A stretch of DNA of 64,000 nucleotides from Futiania mangrovi. GTDB lineage: Bacteria > Pseudomonadota > Alphaproteobacteria > Futianiales > Futianiaceae. Of this stretch, positions 20,642 through 27,850 are shown piece after piece. The notes beneath the pieces were generated by a model. It saw only the letters and a list, made by a program, of their open reading frames with translations, was not told the DNA's origin and made no database searches. The stretch spans positions 620,001 through 684,000 of the forward strand of contig NZ_JAMZFT010000002.1 of assembly GCF_024158125.1 (NCBI RefSeq), in the 5' to 3' direction. Positions within the stretch are counted from its first letter, which is position 1; each line of letters opens with the position of its first letter. Made by a program: the position numbers and the translations under genes.

Positions 20642-20991
20642 GGCGGGCGCTGATCGTCCTTGCCGGCCTCGCCGGGGCGGCGGGCGTCGCCGCGGCGGCG
20701 GTCGCGGCGCACGTCGGGGCCACGCGGATGGACACCGCCGCGCTCATGCTGATGGTGCATGCGCCCGCGCTGCTCGGGCTTGCGGCCCTCGCGTCCGCCG
20801 CGCCCTGGATGGCGCGGGCGGGCTTCGTGCTGGCGCTCGGCGTGGCGCTCTTCTCTGGCGACCTCGTCGCCCGGGACGTGTGGGAGGCGGGCCTCTTCCC
20901 CAATGCCGCGCCCATCGGTGGCGCGCTGACGATTCTCGGCTGGCTCGCGGTGGCGGCCTCCGCGTTCGGTCGGAAGGCCCGGCGGGATTGA
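20638..20991 (+). CDS. DUF423 small membrane protein
   Basis: The 117-residue hydrophobic protein has a first helix with the GAAGVAAAAVAAH pattern and later ALFSGDLVARD, matching the DUF423 (YgdD-like) family. It starts at a GTG overlapping the RND stop by four bases, so it is translated as the last gene of the ArsR-MFP-RND operon. The function of the family is unknown. Confidence 0.8.
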   Translation: MRRALIVLAGLAGAAGVAAAAVAAHVGATRMDTAALMLMVHAPALLGLAALASAAPWMARAGFVLALGVALFSGDLVARDVWEAGLFPNAAPIGGALTILGWLAVAASAFGRKARRD

Positions 20992-21049
20992 TCCGCGACC
21001 CCGCGGACGGCGTAATGGCATATGGCGCCGAGATCGATGGAGACTTCGG

Positions 21050-21616
21050 ATGCGTACATACGGAATTCTGACTGCCTTGACGGTGGCGCTCGCCGTCTTT
21101 ACCGCTTCCGGCCAGGGAGACGCCCGCATGACCGAGGGATCCGGCGCACACGTCTTCCGGTTCGAGGCGATCGAGGGCGGCCCGCTGCCGCTGTCGGACT
21201 TCGCGGGCAAGGCCGTGCTGGTGGTGAACACCGCCTCGCAGTGCGGCTTCACGCGGCAATATGCCGGGCTCCAGGACCTGTGGGAGGGCTACCGTGCGCG
21301 CGGCCTGGTCGTCCTTGGCGTGCCGTCGAACGATTTCGGCGGGCAGGAACCGGGCACGGAGGCCCAGATCAAGGAATTCTGCGAGGTCAATTTCGACGTC
21401 GATTTCCCGATGACCGCCAAGGTCCATGTCCGGGGCGGCGCAGCGCATCCCTTCTATGCCTGGGCGGCGGATACATTGGGTGCCGAGGCCGCCCCGCGCT
21501 GGAACTTCCACAAGTACCTGGTCGCGCCCGACGGCCGTCTCGTGGCGTGGTTCCCGACGCGGACGGAGCCGGACGATCCCGGCCTGAAAGCCGCCATCGA
21601 GGCGGCTCTCCCCTGA
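21050..21616 (+). CDS. exported glutathione peroxidase family protein
   Basis: Thiol peroxidase of 188 residues. The catalytic cysteine lies in NTASQCGFT (C66), the glutamine in SNDFGGQEPG (Q101) and the tryptophan in the RWNFHKY segment, completing the Gpx tetrad. A hydrophobic N-terminus (residues 5-20) looks like a signal peptide, placing it in the periplasm, unlike the common cytosolic BtuE-type enzyme; an internal ATG at residue 27 would give a cytosolic form. It lies close behind the efflux operon on the same strand. Confidence 0.88.
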   Translation: MRTYGILTALTVALAVFTASGQGDARMTEGSGAHVFRFEAIEGGPLPLSDFAGKAVLVVNTASQCGFTRQYAGLQDLWEGYRARGLVVLGVPSNDFGGQEPGTEAQIKEFCEVNFDVDFPMTAKVHVRGGAAHPFYAWAADTLGAEAAPRWNFHKYLVAPDGRLVAWFPTRTEPDDPGLKAAIEAALP

Positions 21617-21644
21617 GTGCGGCTGGGCGCGCAGTTCGCATGAC

Positions 21645-21683
21645 GGAATAACATTCCACTCCCCCGCCGGTCTTTGCTAGCAA
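21645..21683. promoter_or_regulatory. two palindromes upstream of the tricarballylate-type operon
   Basis: GGAAT-AAC-ATTCC (21645-21657) and TTGCTAGCAA (21674-21683) are perfect inverted repeats in the only AT-richer stretch before the operon at 21724. The second contains CTAG, a rare tetramer in GC-rich genomes. One or both may be regulator sites; I did not find a matching copy elsewhere. Confidence 0.4.
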
Positions 21684-21723
21684 GGGACGCGAAACCCGCA
21701 TCGGCAAGCAGGGAGGGAAAGGG

Positions 21724-22617
21724 GTGAGCGAGGGCGCGCGCTACGGCTTCATCGGACTGGGCGTGATGGGGGAGCCCATCTGCCGCAACATGCTGACGAA
21801 ATCGGGTGCGCCGTTCACGGTCCACGACCTGAACCCCGACCCCGTCGCCCGCCTCGCGGCAAAGGGTGCGCGTGCCGCCGTCAGCATCGCCGAGGTCGCG
21901 GCGGCGGCCGACACGATCTTCCTCTCGCTGCCCGGCGGCCCGCAGGTCGAGGCGGTGATCGCCGGTCCCGGGGGGCTGCTCGAGCGCGGTAGGGCCGGTC
22001 AGACCGTGGTCGATACCTCGACCGCGCCCGTGGGCCTGACCCGCGACCTGGCCGCGAAACTGGCGGAGAAGGGCATCCGCTTCGCCGACGCGCCGGTCGC
22101 CCGCACCCGGCAGGCGGCGGAGGACGGCACGCTCTCCATCATGGTCGGTGCCGACGAGGCGCTTTTCGCTGAAATCGCGCCGATGCTGCGCCATGCCGCG
22201 AGCGACGTGACCCTGTGCGGCGCTGTGGGTTGCGGCCAGGTGGTGAAGATCCTCAACAACATGGTCCTGTTCGAGACGGTCGTCGCCCTGTCGGAGGCGC
22301 TGGCGCTGGGCGAGGCCGCGGGCGTCGAGCGCCGTCACCTCTTCGAGACGCTCTCCAAGGGCTCCGCCGACAGTTTCGCGCTGCGCAATCACGGGCTGAA
22401 GGCGATGATCCCGGACCTCTTCCCCACGGGGGCCTTCCCAACCGACTATGCGCTCAAGGACGTCTCCTACGCGCTCGACCTCGCCCGCGAGACGGGCTTC
22501 GAGGTTCCGGGCGCGGCGCTTGCCGAGGCACGCATGAAGGCCGCGCAGGCCGCGGGACACGGCAAGGCCTATTTCCCCGTGCTTGCCCGCGTCATTGGCC
22601 GGAAGGACGGAGCGTGA
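21724..22617 (+). CDS. 3-hydroxyisobutyrate dehydrogenase-type oxidoreductase
   Basis: NAD(P)-dependent beta-hydroxyacid dehydrogenase of 297 residues. The Rossmann motif GFIGLGVMGEPI (residues 8-19), the substrate motif around DAPVARTRQAAEDGTLSIMVG and the catalytic lysine segment GCGQVVKILNN place it in the 3-hydroxyisobutyrate / tartronate-semialdehyde reductase family. The GTG at 21724 is preceded by GGGAGGGAAAGGG. It overlaps the TcuA-like gene by four bases and is the first gene of the operon. The true substrate is probably a hydroxy-diacid but is not known. Confidence 0.85.
   Translation: MSEGARYGFIGLGVMGEPICRNMLTKSGAPFTVHDLNPDPVARLAAKGARAAVSIAEVAAAADTIFLSLPGGPQVEAVIAGPGGLLERGRAGQTVVDTSTAPVGLTRDLAAKLAEKGIRFADAPVARTRQAAEDGTLSIMVGADEALFAEIAPMLRHAASDVTLCGAVGCGQVVKILNNMVLFETVVALSEALALGEAAGVERRHLFETLSKGSADSFALRNHGLKAMIPDLFPTGAFPTDYALKDVSYALDLARETGFEVPGAALAEARMKAAQAAGHGKAYFPVLARVIGRKDGA
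21988..22006 (+). repeat. GGTAGGGCCGG motif, copy 1 of an extended near-identical pair
   Basis: Inside the dehydrogenase gene. Including two bases upstream, 20 of 21 positions (21986-22006) are identical to 22618-22638 at the start of the next gene. Both are translated as GRAG plus Gln or Arg, in the same frame relative to the motif. Confidence 0.6.
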
Positions 22618-24041
22618 GCGGTAGGGCCGGTCGGACCGGCGACGCGGAGGCCCTGTTGCGGGCGCACGACGTGCTCGTCGTGGGCGGCGGAAACGCGGCC
22701 TTGTGCGCGGCGATCCAGGCGCGCCGCGGCGGGGCGTCCGTCCTCGTCGTCGAAGCCGCGCCCAAGTTCTACCGCGGCGGCAACAGCCGCCATACCCGCA
22801 ATCTCCGCTGCGCGCACGACGAAGGGAACGAGGTCCTGACCGGGCCCTACCCGGAGGAAGAGTTCTGGGACGACCTGCTGCGCGTGACCGGCGGCCAGAC
22901 GGACGAGGCGCTCGCCCGCTTCACCATCGCGCAGTCGAAGGAGCTGTGGGACTTCATGACCGGCATGGGCGTGCGGTTCCAGCCCTCGCTCACCGGGTCG
23001 CTGAGCCTCGGGCGGACCAATGCCTTCTTCCTCGGCGGTGGGCGGTCGCTCATGAACACGCTCTATGCGACTGCCGAGCGCATGGGGATCGACATCGTCT
23101 ACGAGGCGGAAGTGACGGCGCTCGATATCGAGGACGGCTTCTTCACCGCCGCCACGGTCGTGCATGACGGGCGGCCCTACCGGGTGGCCGCGCGGGCGCT
23201 GGTGGCGGCTGCCGGCGGTTTCGAATCCAACATCGAGTGGCTGAAGGAGTATTGGGGCGAAGCAGCGGAGAACTTCCGCATCCGCGGCACGCCCTACAAT
23301 CGCGGCACGCTGCTGCGCATGTTGCTCGATGCCGGTGTGGAGCCCGTGGGCGATCCGAAGCAGTGCCACGCGGTCGCCATCGACGCGCGCGCGCCGCAGT
23401 TTGACGGCGGTATTGCCACGCGCCTCGACTGCATCGTCTTCGGCATCGTCGTGAACCGGGAGGCCCAGCGCTTCTACGACGAGGGCGAGGATTTCTGGCC
23501 GAAGCGCTACGCGATCTGGGGCCGCCTCGTGGCCGACCAGCCGGACCAGATCGGCTATGCGATCATCGACAGCCGGTCCGTCGACCTCTTCATGCCGTCG
23601 ATCTTCCCGCCGATCGAGGGTCAGACCATTTCCGAGATCGCGGAGAAGCTGGACCTCGACGCGGCCGCGCTGGAGCGCACGGTGGCGGAGTTCAACGCGG
23701 CGGTACAGCCGGGCGACTTCGATCTCGCTGCGCTCGACGGTTGCCGCACGGAGGGGCTGACCCCGCCCAAGACGAACTGGGCGCGCCGGATCGAGACGCC
23801 GCCTTACCATGCCTACCCGCTGAGGCCCGGCATTACCTTCACCTATCTCGGCGTGCGGGTGAACGCGCGCGCGCAGATCCTCATGGAGGGGGGCATGCCC
23901 TCGGCCAACATGTTCGCGGCGGGCGAGATCATGGCTGGAAACGTGCTGGGCAAGGGCTACCTCGCCGGCATCGGTATGACCATCGGGTCGGTGTTCGGCC
24001 GCGTCGCCGGAACGGAGGCAGGACGCCATGTCCGGAACTGA
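22614..24041 (+). CDS. tcuA: FAD-dependent tricarballylate dehydrogenase-like protein (TcuA family)
   Basis: TcuA oxidises tricarballylate to cis-aconitate, passing electrons to TcuB. The 475-residue protein has the FAD-binding dinucleotide fold VLVVGGGNAALCAA (residues 19-32), the RGGNSRHTRNLR segment, and the C-terminal FAD motif AAGEIMAGNVLGKGYLAGIGMTIGSVFGR, all as in the fumarate-reductase/TcuA branch. The GTG at 22614 overlaps the previous stop by four bases. The 3' end overlaps tcuB by 14 bases, so the pair is translationally coupled. A related polycarboxylate substrate is possible. Confidence 0.85.
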   Translation: MSGRAGRTGDAEALLRAHDVLVVGGGNAALCAAIQARRGGASVLVVEAAPKFYRGGNSRHTRNLRCAHDEGNEVLTGPYPEEEFWDDLLRVTGGQTDEALARFTIAQSKELWDFMTGMGVRFQPSLTGSLSLGRTNAFFLGGGRSLMNTLYATAERMGIDIVYEAEVTALDIEDGFFTAATVVHDGRPYRVAARALVAAAGGFESNIEWLKEYWGEAAENFRIRGTPYNRGTLLRMLLDAGVEPVGDPKQCHAVAIDARAPQFDGGIATRLDCIVFGIVVNREAQRFYDEGEDFWPKRYAIWGRLVADQPDQIGYAIIDSRSVDLFMPSIFPPIEGQTISEIAEKLDLDAAALERTVAEFNAAVQPGDFDLAALDGCRTEGLTPPKTNWARRIETPPYHAYPLRPGITFTYLGVRVNARAQILMEGGMPSANMFAAGEIMAGNVLGKGYLAGIGMTIGSVFGRVAGTEAGRHVRN

Positions 24042-25128
24042 GGCGCTGACAGAAGCGGACCGCCTGATGCGGATCTGCAATGCGTGCCGCTATTGCGAGG
24101 GGCTGTGCGCCGTCTTCCCGGCGATGGAGCGGCGGCGCACCTTCGCAGAGGGTGACCTGAACTACCTTGCCAATCTCTGCCATTCCTGCGGCGCGTGCTA
24201 TTTCGACTGCCAGTATGCCCCGCCGCACGAGTTCGCGGTGAACGTGCCAAGGACGCTCGCGCGGGTTCGGGCGGAGTCCTACGCAGTCTATGCCTGGCCG
24301 CGTGCGCTGGCGGGCCTGTTCGCCCGCAACGGTATGGCCGTGGCGGTCATACTGGCGGTTTCGGTCGCGGCCTTTCTCGGCGGCTTCATGGCGGCGAGCG
24401 ATCCAGCGACCATGTTCGGGCGCGTCACCGGGCCCGGCGCCTTCTACGCCATCATGCCGCACAATGCGATGGTCGCGCTGTTCGGCGCGGCTTTCCTCTA
24501 TGCGATCCTCGCCATGGTCATGGGCTGGCGGGCCTTCTGGAAGGATACCGGGGCCAGCCTGCCGGTGCAGGTAGGGCGGGGCGGCCTGTGGCAGGCGATG
24601 CGCGATGCCGCACGGCTGCGCTACCTCGATGGCGGCGGCATCGGCTGCATGAACGACAGCGAGTATCCGACCGACCGCAGGCGGCACTACCACCACATGA
24701 CCTTCTACGGCTTCCTTCTCTGTTTCGCGGCGACCAGCGTGGCCACGGTCTACCACTACGTCTTTGGCTGGATCGCGCCCTATGGCTGGTTCTCCCTCCC
24801 CGTGATCCTGGGTACGCTCGGGGGCATCGGCATCGTGGTCGGGCCGGTAGGGCTTCTGGCCGCGAAGCTGAAGCGCGACCCGGCGCTGACCGACACCGAC
24901 AGCGCACGCGGCATGGACGCGGCCTTCCTGCTGATGCTGGCGCTGACGGGTCTGACCGGACTGCTGCTGCTTGCCCTGCGGGAGACGCCGGCGATGGGCA
25001 CGCTGCTCGCCATCCATCTGGGCGTCGTCTTCGCGTTCTTCGTAACAATGCCCTATGGCAAGTTCGTGCACGGCCTCTACCGGTTCGCTGCCCTGCTGCG
25101 GCACGCGCTGGAAGGGAGGGCCGGGTAG
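24028..25128 (+). CDS. tcuB: TcuB/CitB-like membrane iron-sulfur protein
   Basis: Reoxidises the TcuA flavin and passes electrons to the quinone pool. The 366-residue protein has two cysteine clusters at the N-terminus (C17, C20, C23, C27 and C51, C54, C57, C61), consistent with two 4Fe-4S centres. About six hydrophobic helices with histidine-containing segments (HYHHMTFYGF, VYHYVFGW) follow and may bind heme. Its TAG stop is part of a GGTAGGGCC motif copy. No tcuC-type transporter follows; uptake may be through one of the nearby MFS or TRAP systems. Confidence 0.87.
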   Translation: MSGTEALTEADRLMRICNACRYCEGLCAVFPAMERRRTFAEGDLNYLANLCHSCGACYFDCQYAPPHEFAVNVPRTLARVRAESYAVYAWPRALAGLFARNGMAVAVILAVSVAAFLGGFMAASDPATMFGRVTGPGAFYAIMPHNAMVALFGAAFLYAILAMVMGWRAFWKDTGASLPVQVGRGGLWQAMRDAARLRYLDGGGIGCMNDSEYPTDRRRHYHHMTFYGFLLCFAATSVATVYHYVFGWIAPYGWFSLPVILGTLGGIGIVVGPVGLLAAKLKRDPALTDTDSARGMDAAFLLMLALTGLTGLLLLALRETPAMGTLLAIHLGVVFAFFVTMPYGKFVHGLYRFAALLRHALEGRAG

Positions 25129-25131
25129 GGC

Positions 25132-25746
25132 CTAGCCGCCCGGCCCCTTGAGCCATCCGGCCATCAGGCCTGGCGCGGGTGTGCCGAAGAGCCGGAGGCG
25201 TCCTGTCTGCTCCAGCACCAGAAGGCCGACCGCTTGCGCGATCCCGGCGGCTGTGCGGGCGCGGGGATTGGCGTCGCCCGCGCGGGCATACCGCCCCTCG
25301 ATCAGGCCGAAGACGCGGATCAGCCGCTCGTTGAGCGCACGGTCGAGGTCCGACGAGAGCCCGGCAGGCTTCAACCCGCGAAACAGGTAGAGGCCGAGCG
25401 CAAGCTCGTCCGGTCTTGCCCGGTAGTACCGGAAAAAGGCGTCGAGCCCGGCCCGTGCCGCGGCGGCCGGGTCGCCTTCCGCCGCGACCGCGTCCGACAC
25501 CGCCTGCATCAGCGCGCCGAGCTGTTCTGACAGGACGGCGGCGTAAATCTCCTCCTTGCCGCGGAAGAGCGGGTAGATCGCCCCCGTGGTGCAGCCGGCC
25601 TCCGCCGCGATGGCGCGCATGGACGCGGCCTCGAGACCATCCGCGACGAACACCCGCTTCGCCGCCTCGACGATCAGGCTGCGCCGGGTCTCCCTCAGCG
25701 TGTCCGCGCGCCGGTCCTTGGCAGCCCTACCGGTCGTGCCGGTCAT
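25132..25746 (-). CDS. TetR-family regulator
   Basis: Repressor-type protein of 204 residues with an N-terminal helix-turn-helix (ASMRAIAAEAGCTTGAIYPLFRGKEEIYAAVL, about residues 41-72) and a ligand-binding domain resembling those of acyl-CoA-responsive regulators. Its ATG overlaps the stop of the crotonase gene upstream (ATGA), so the two are one operon and the regulator probably controls it. It converges on tcuB with three intervening bases. Confidence 0.87.
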   Translation of the reverse strand: MTGTTGRAAKDRRADTLRETRRSLIVEAAKRVFVADGLEAASMRAIAAEAGCTTGAIYPLFRGKEEIYAAVLSEQLGALMQAVSDAVAAEGDPAAAARAGLDAFFRYYRARPDELALGLYLFRGLKPAGLSSDLDRALNERLIRVFGLIEGRYARAGDANPRARTAAGIAQAVGLLVLEQTGRLRLFGTPAPGLMAGWLKGPGG

Positions 25747-26600
25747 TTCGGTGCGTTCATCGGGCGGTCGGCGGTCCAGTCATAGGTGCCGAGGTCGCGC
25801 TCGCGCACCGCCTGCTTCCAGCCCATCTCCTCCGCCCGCCGCTTGAAGGCGAGCCCCTCGGGCGAGTGCCGGGTAATACCGTCGAACACGGTCGCAAACA
25901 TCTGGGTCTGGCGCAGGCCCATCGCCTCGACCGCCTGGTTGATCATCAGCTTGTGCATCATCAGCTGGTTGAGGGGGACGCCCGCGATCCGCTCCGCCAG
26001 CGCCTCGACCTCGGCATCGAGGCCGGCATCCGGCACCGCCTTGTGCACGAGGCCCATGGCCGCAGCTTCCACCCCCGTGATCTTGTCGCCGGTGAACAGC
26101 ATCCGCCGTGCGACCTCCGCGCCCCCCCGATAGACCCACATCGCGGTGGTGGGGCAGCCCCAGACGCGGGCGGGCATGTAGCCGATCAGCGCGCTCTCGC
26201 CCATGAGCACGATGTCGGAGCACAGCGCGATGTCCGAGCCGCCCGCCACCGCATAGCCATGCACCTTGCAGATCACCGGCCGGTAGCTGCGCCAGAGGCT
26301 CATGAAGCATTCCGTATTCCGCATCATGAAGGCGTAGTCCTTCATCGGATCCCACGGCATGTCCTGGGTGACATTGTTGCCCCCCGCAGCCTCCGCGTAG
26401 GCCGTGAGGTCGTAGCCCGCGCAGAAGGCCTCCCCCGCGCCCGAGAGCACGATCACGTGCACGCCTTGGTCCGCGTTCGCCCGCGCGACCGCATCGGCCA
26501 GCGCCTGGGGCAGCTCGTCGTCGATGGCGTTCAGCACCTCGGGGCGGTTGAGCGTGATCCGCGCGATCCGTCCATCCTTCTCGTAAAGCACCTTGCTCAT
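25743..26600 (-). CDS. enoyl-CoA hydratase/isomerase family protein
   Basis: Crotonase-fold enzyme of 285 residues acting on acyl-CoA thioesters in the cytosol. The first oxyanion-hole segment is GAGEAFCAGYDLTAYAE (about residues 54-70) and the second HGYAVAGGSDIALCSDI (about 114-130). The usual hydratase glutamates near the second segment are not obvious (GYMPARVWGC instead), so it may be a hydrolase, isomerase or lyase rather than a true enoyl-CoA hydratase. It is first in a two-gene operon with tetR; a palindromic operator candidate lies 61 bases upstream. Confidence 0.85.
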   Translation of the reverse strand: MSKVLYEKDGRIARITLNRPEVLNAIDDELPQALADAVARANADQGVHVIVLSGAGEAFCAGYDLTAYAEAAGGNNVTQDMPWDPMKDYAFMMRNTECFMSLWRSYRPVICKVHGYAVAGGSDIALCSDIVLMGESALIGYMPARVWGCPTTAMWVYRGGAEVARRMLFTGDKITGVEAAAMGLVHKAVPDAGLDAEVEALAERIAGVPLNQLMMHKLMINQAVEAMGLRQTQMFATVFDGITRHSPEGLAFKRRAEEMGWKQAVRERDLGTYDWTADRPMNAPK

Positions 26601-26660
26601 GCGCGTGTCCTCCGCTTCGCCGCCCCGGACGGCGCCCGCCAGGCCGCCGCCATCCTTATA

Positions 26661-26673
26661 ATAACGGCGTTAT
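26661..26673. promoter_or_regulatory. palindrome ATAACGGCGTTAT, likely TetR operator
   Basis: A perfect 13-base inverted repeat in the only AT-rich stretch of the 209-base gap between the crotonase-tetR operon and the GST gene. On the minus strand it overlaps a possible -10 (CATAAC) placed 17 bases from TTGTCA (26697-26692). The TetR protein encoded by the second gene of the operon is the natural candidate ligand. Confidence 0.55.
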
Positions 26674-26809
26674 GGAAAAATGCAGCAGTTATGACAAGGG
26701 TTGTCGGGCGGGCAGCTGAAAACCGAAAAGGCAGCTGTTCACGCAACTTGGCGCGAAGGTCTCCGGCCGCGTGCGAGGCCGGATGAGGTTGCGCGGCGCG
26801 CGCGGTCCC

Positions 26810-27493
26810 TCAGCCGTGCGGAACCTTTCGTGCCATCCCGTCGTACAGATCCAGCATGCGCTCGCGCCAGGCATGGACGGGGTCGTCTTCCTCGAGCAGC
26901 TGCAGCGGGCTCACGACGCGCGCCCACATGAAGCTTGCGAAGACGGCATAGTCGGCATAGTCCGGCGCATCGCCGCCGACGAAGGACTGCTGGCCTAGAA
27001 CCAGCCGCAAGGGGGCGAGGCTCTTGCGGAAGGCAGGCAGCCGCGCCTCCCGGTCCTTCGCGATCTCGTAGAACGGCATGCCCATCCGTTTCTCGCGCGA
27101 GGTGCGGAAGTAGGCCGCCTGCTCCGGGTTCAGCAGGTCCGGGATGTCGCAGATGACGAGGCGCAGAACCTGGGCGCTGATCGTGACGTCCGTCCAGGCG
27201 ATGACGAAGCGCACATGGGCCTTGTTGCCGTTGAAGAGTGAGGGGCGGTCGGGATAGGCCGCCTCCAGATACTCGGCGATCGCCCAGGAATCCGCCACCA
27301 CCCGGTCGTCGTCGACGAGGACGGGCACCTTGTCCGAATTGGCGAACGCCAGCCGGTCGGCTTCGGTGAAACGCCAGGGCACGACCTCCGCCTCGAGCCC
27401 CTTGTGTGCAAGCGCAAGGCGCGAGCGCCAGCAATAGGGGCTGAAGCGCCGCTCCGGATCCGCGCCGCAAAGTTCGTAAAGCTGTCGTGTCAT
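26810..27493 (-). CDS. glutathione S-transferase family protein
   Basis: Cytosolic GST-like protein of 227 residues: a thioredoxin-like N-terminal domain beginning MTRQLYELCGAD with RFSPYCWRSRLALAHKG, where the serine before PYCWR is the likely glutathione-activating residue, then VPVLVDDDRVVADSWAIAEYLE, which holds the cis-Pro and the glutathione-binding aspartate and serine. An all-helical C-terminal domain follows. The ATG at 27493 has GGAG seven bases upstream; an ATG at 27505 adds four residues. Substrate unknown; no clear operon partner. Confidence 0.87.
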   Translation of the reverse strand: MTRQLYELCGADPERRFSPYCWRSRLALAHKGLEAEVVPWRFTEADRLAFANSDKVPVLVDDDRVVADSWAIAEYLEAAYPDRPSLFNGNKAHVRFVIAWTDVTISAQVLRLVICDIPDLLNPEQAAYFRTSREKRMGMPFYEIAKDREARLPAFRKSLAPLRLVLGQQSFVGGDAPDYADYAVFASFMWARVVSPLQLLEEDDPVHAWRERMLDLYDGMARKVPHG

Positions 27494-27624
27494 CGGGTGC
27501 TCCATGGTGGGATGCCGCCGACCGGTCTCCCGACCGTGTGTGTCACGAAGGCGGCCTGACGGCGGCCACAACCCTAGGCCCGGGCGCCCGGGGCGTCCAT
27601 GCCTGCGGCAGGGGACGTGCGGGC

Positions 27625-27661
27625 AAAAAAAAGCGCGGAGCCAAAGGGGAGAGCTCCGCGC
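27625..27661 (-). terminator. Rho-independent terminator downstream of the CitE-MFS operon
   Basis: On the minus strand a perfect 9-bp stem (27661-27653 with 27641-27633) is followed by eight T residues (27632-27625). It should end transcripts from the MFS gene or the small RNA candidate and insulate the GST gene. Confidence 0.88.
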
Positions 27662-27737
27662 AAATCCGACAGGGATCGGATGAGGTTGAGTGCCGGAAGC
27701 TGCAGCATGTGACCGCTGCCGCTTCCGGCTGCTTATG
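27625..27737 (-). ncRNA. candidate small RNA or stable 3' UTR with three hairpins
   Basis: Read on the minus strand: a hairpin with 9 plus 5 paired bases around a single mismatch (27729-27692), a 6-bp hairpin (ATCCGA/TCGGAT, 27681-27664), then a terminator. This architecture, in a spacer about 110 bases beyond the MFS stop codon, is what an independently transcribed or processed regulatory RNA looks like. I see no strong promoter just upstream (only a weak CATAAG -10), so processing from the MFS mRNA is equally possible. It does not match an RNA family I recognise. Confidence 0.45.
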
Positions 27738-27850
27738 CGACGAAAGTTGTACAGCAGGTCAGCTGGTCCGGCCAGATAAAAAGTCCGTACAAATGCGCGG
27801 GTCAGCCATGCCGCGTGGCCGAGGTGCGCCACGTTGCCGGAGGTCTCGGC

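Larger units (their letters stand above)
27506..27850. other. 345-base gap with a structured RNA candidate and terminator
   Basis: No protein gene is supported here. The left part (27506-27624) is the probable promoter region of the GST gene. The right part holds three successive inverted repeats ending in an oligo-A run on the plus strand, described as a separate ncRNA candidate and terminator read leftwards from the MFS gene. The remaining 27738-27850 is plain spacer after the MFS stop. Confidence 0.6.

Noticed and set aside
26810-27832. A 340-residue version of the GST with a long N-terminal extension
   Set aside because: The extension runs through a perfect terminator hairpin and is not GST-like; the ATG at 27493 has a good ribosome-binding site at the conserved N-terminus.
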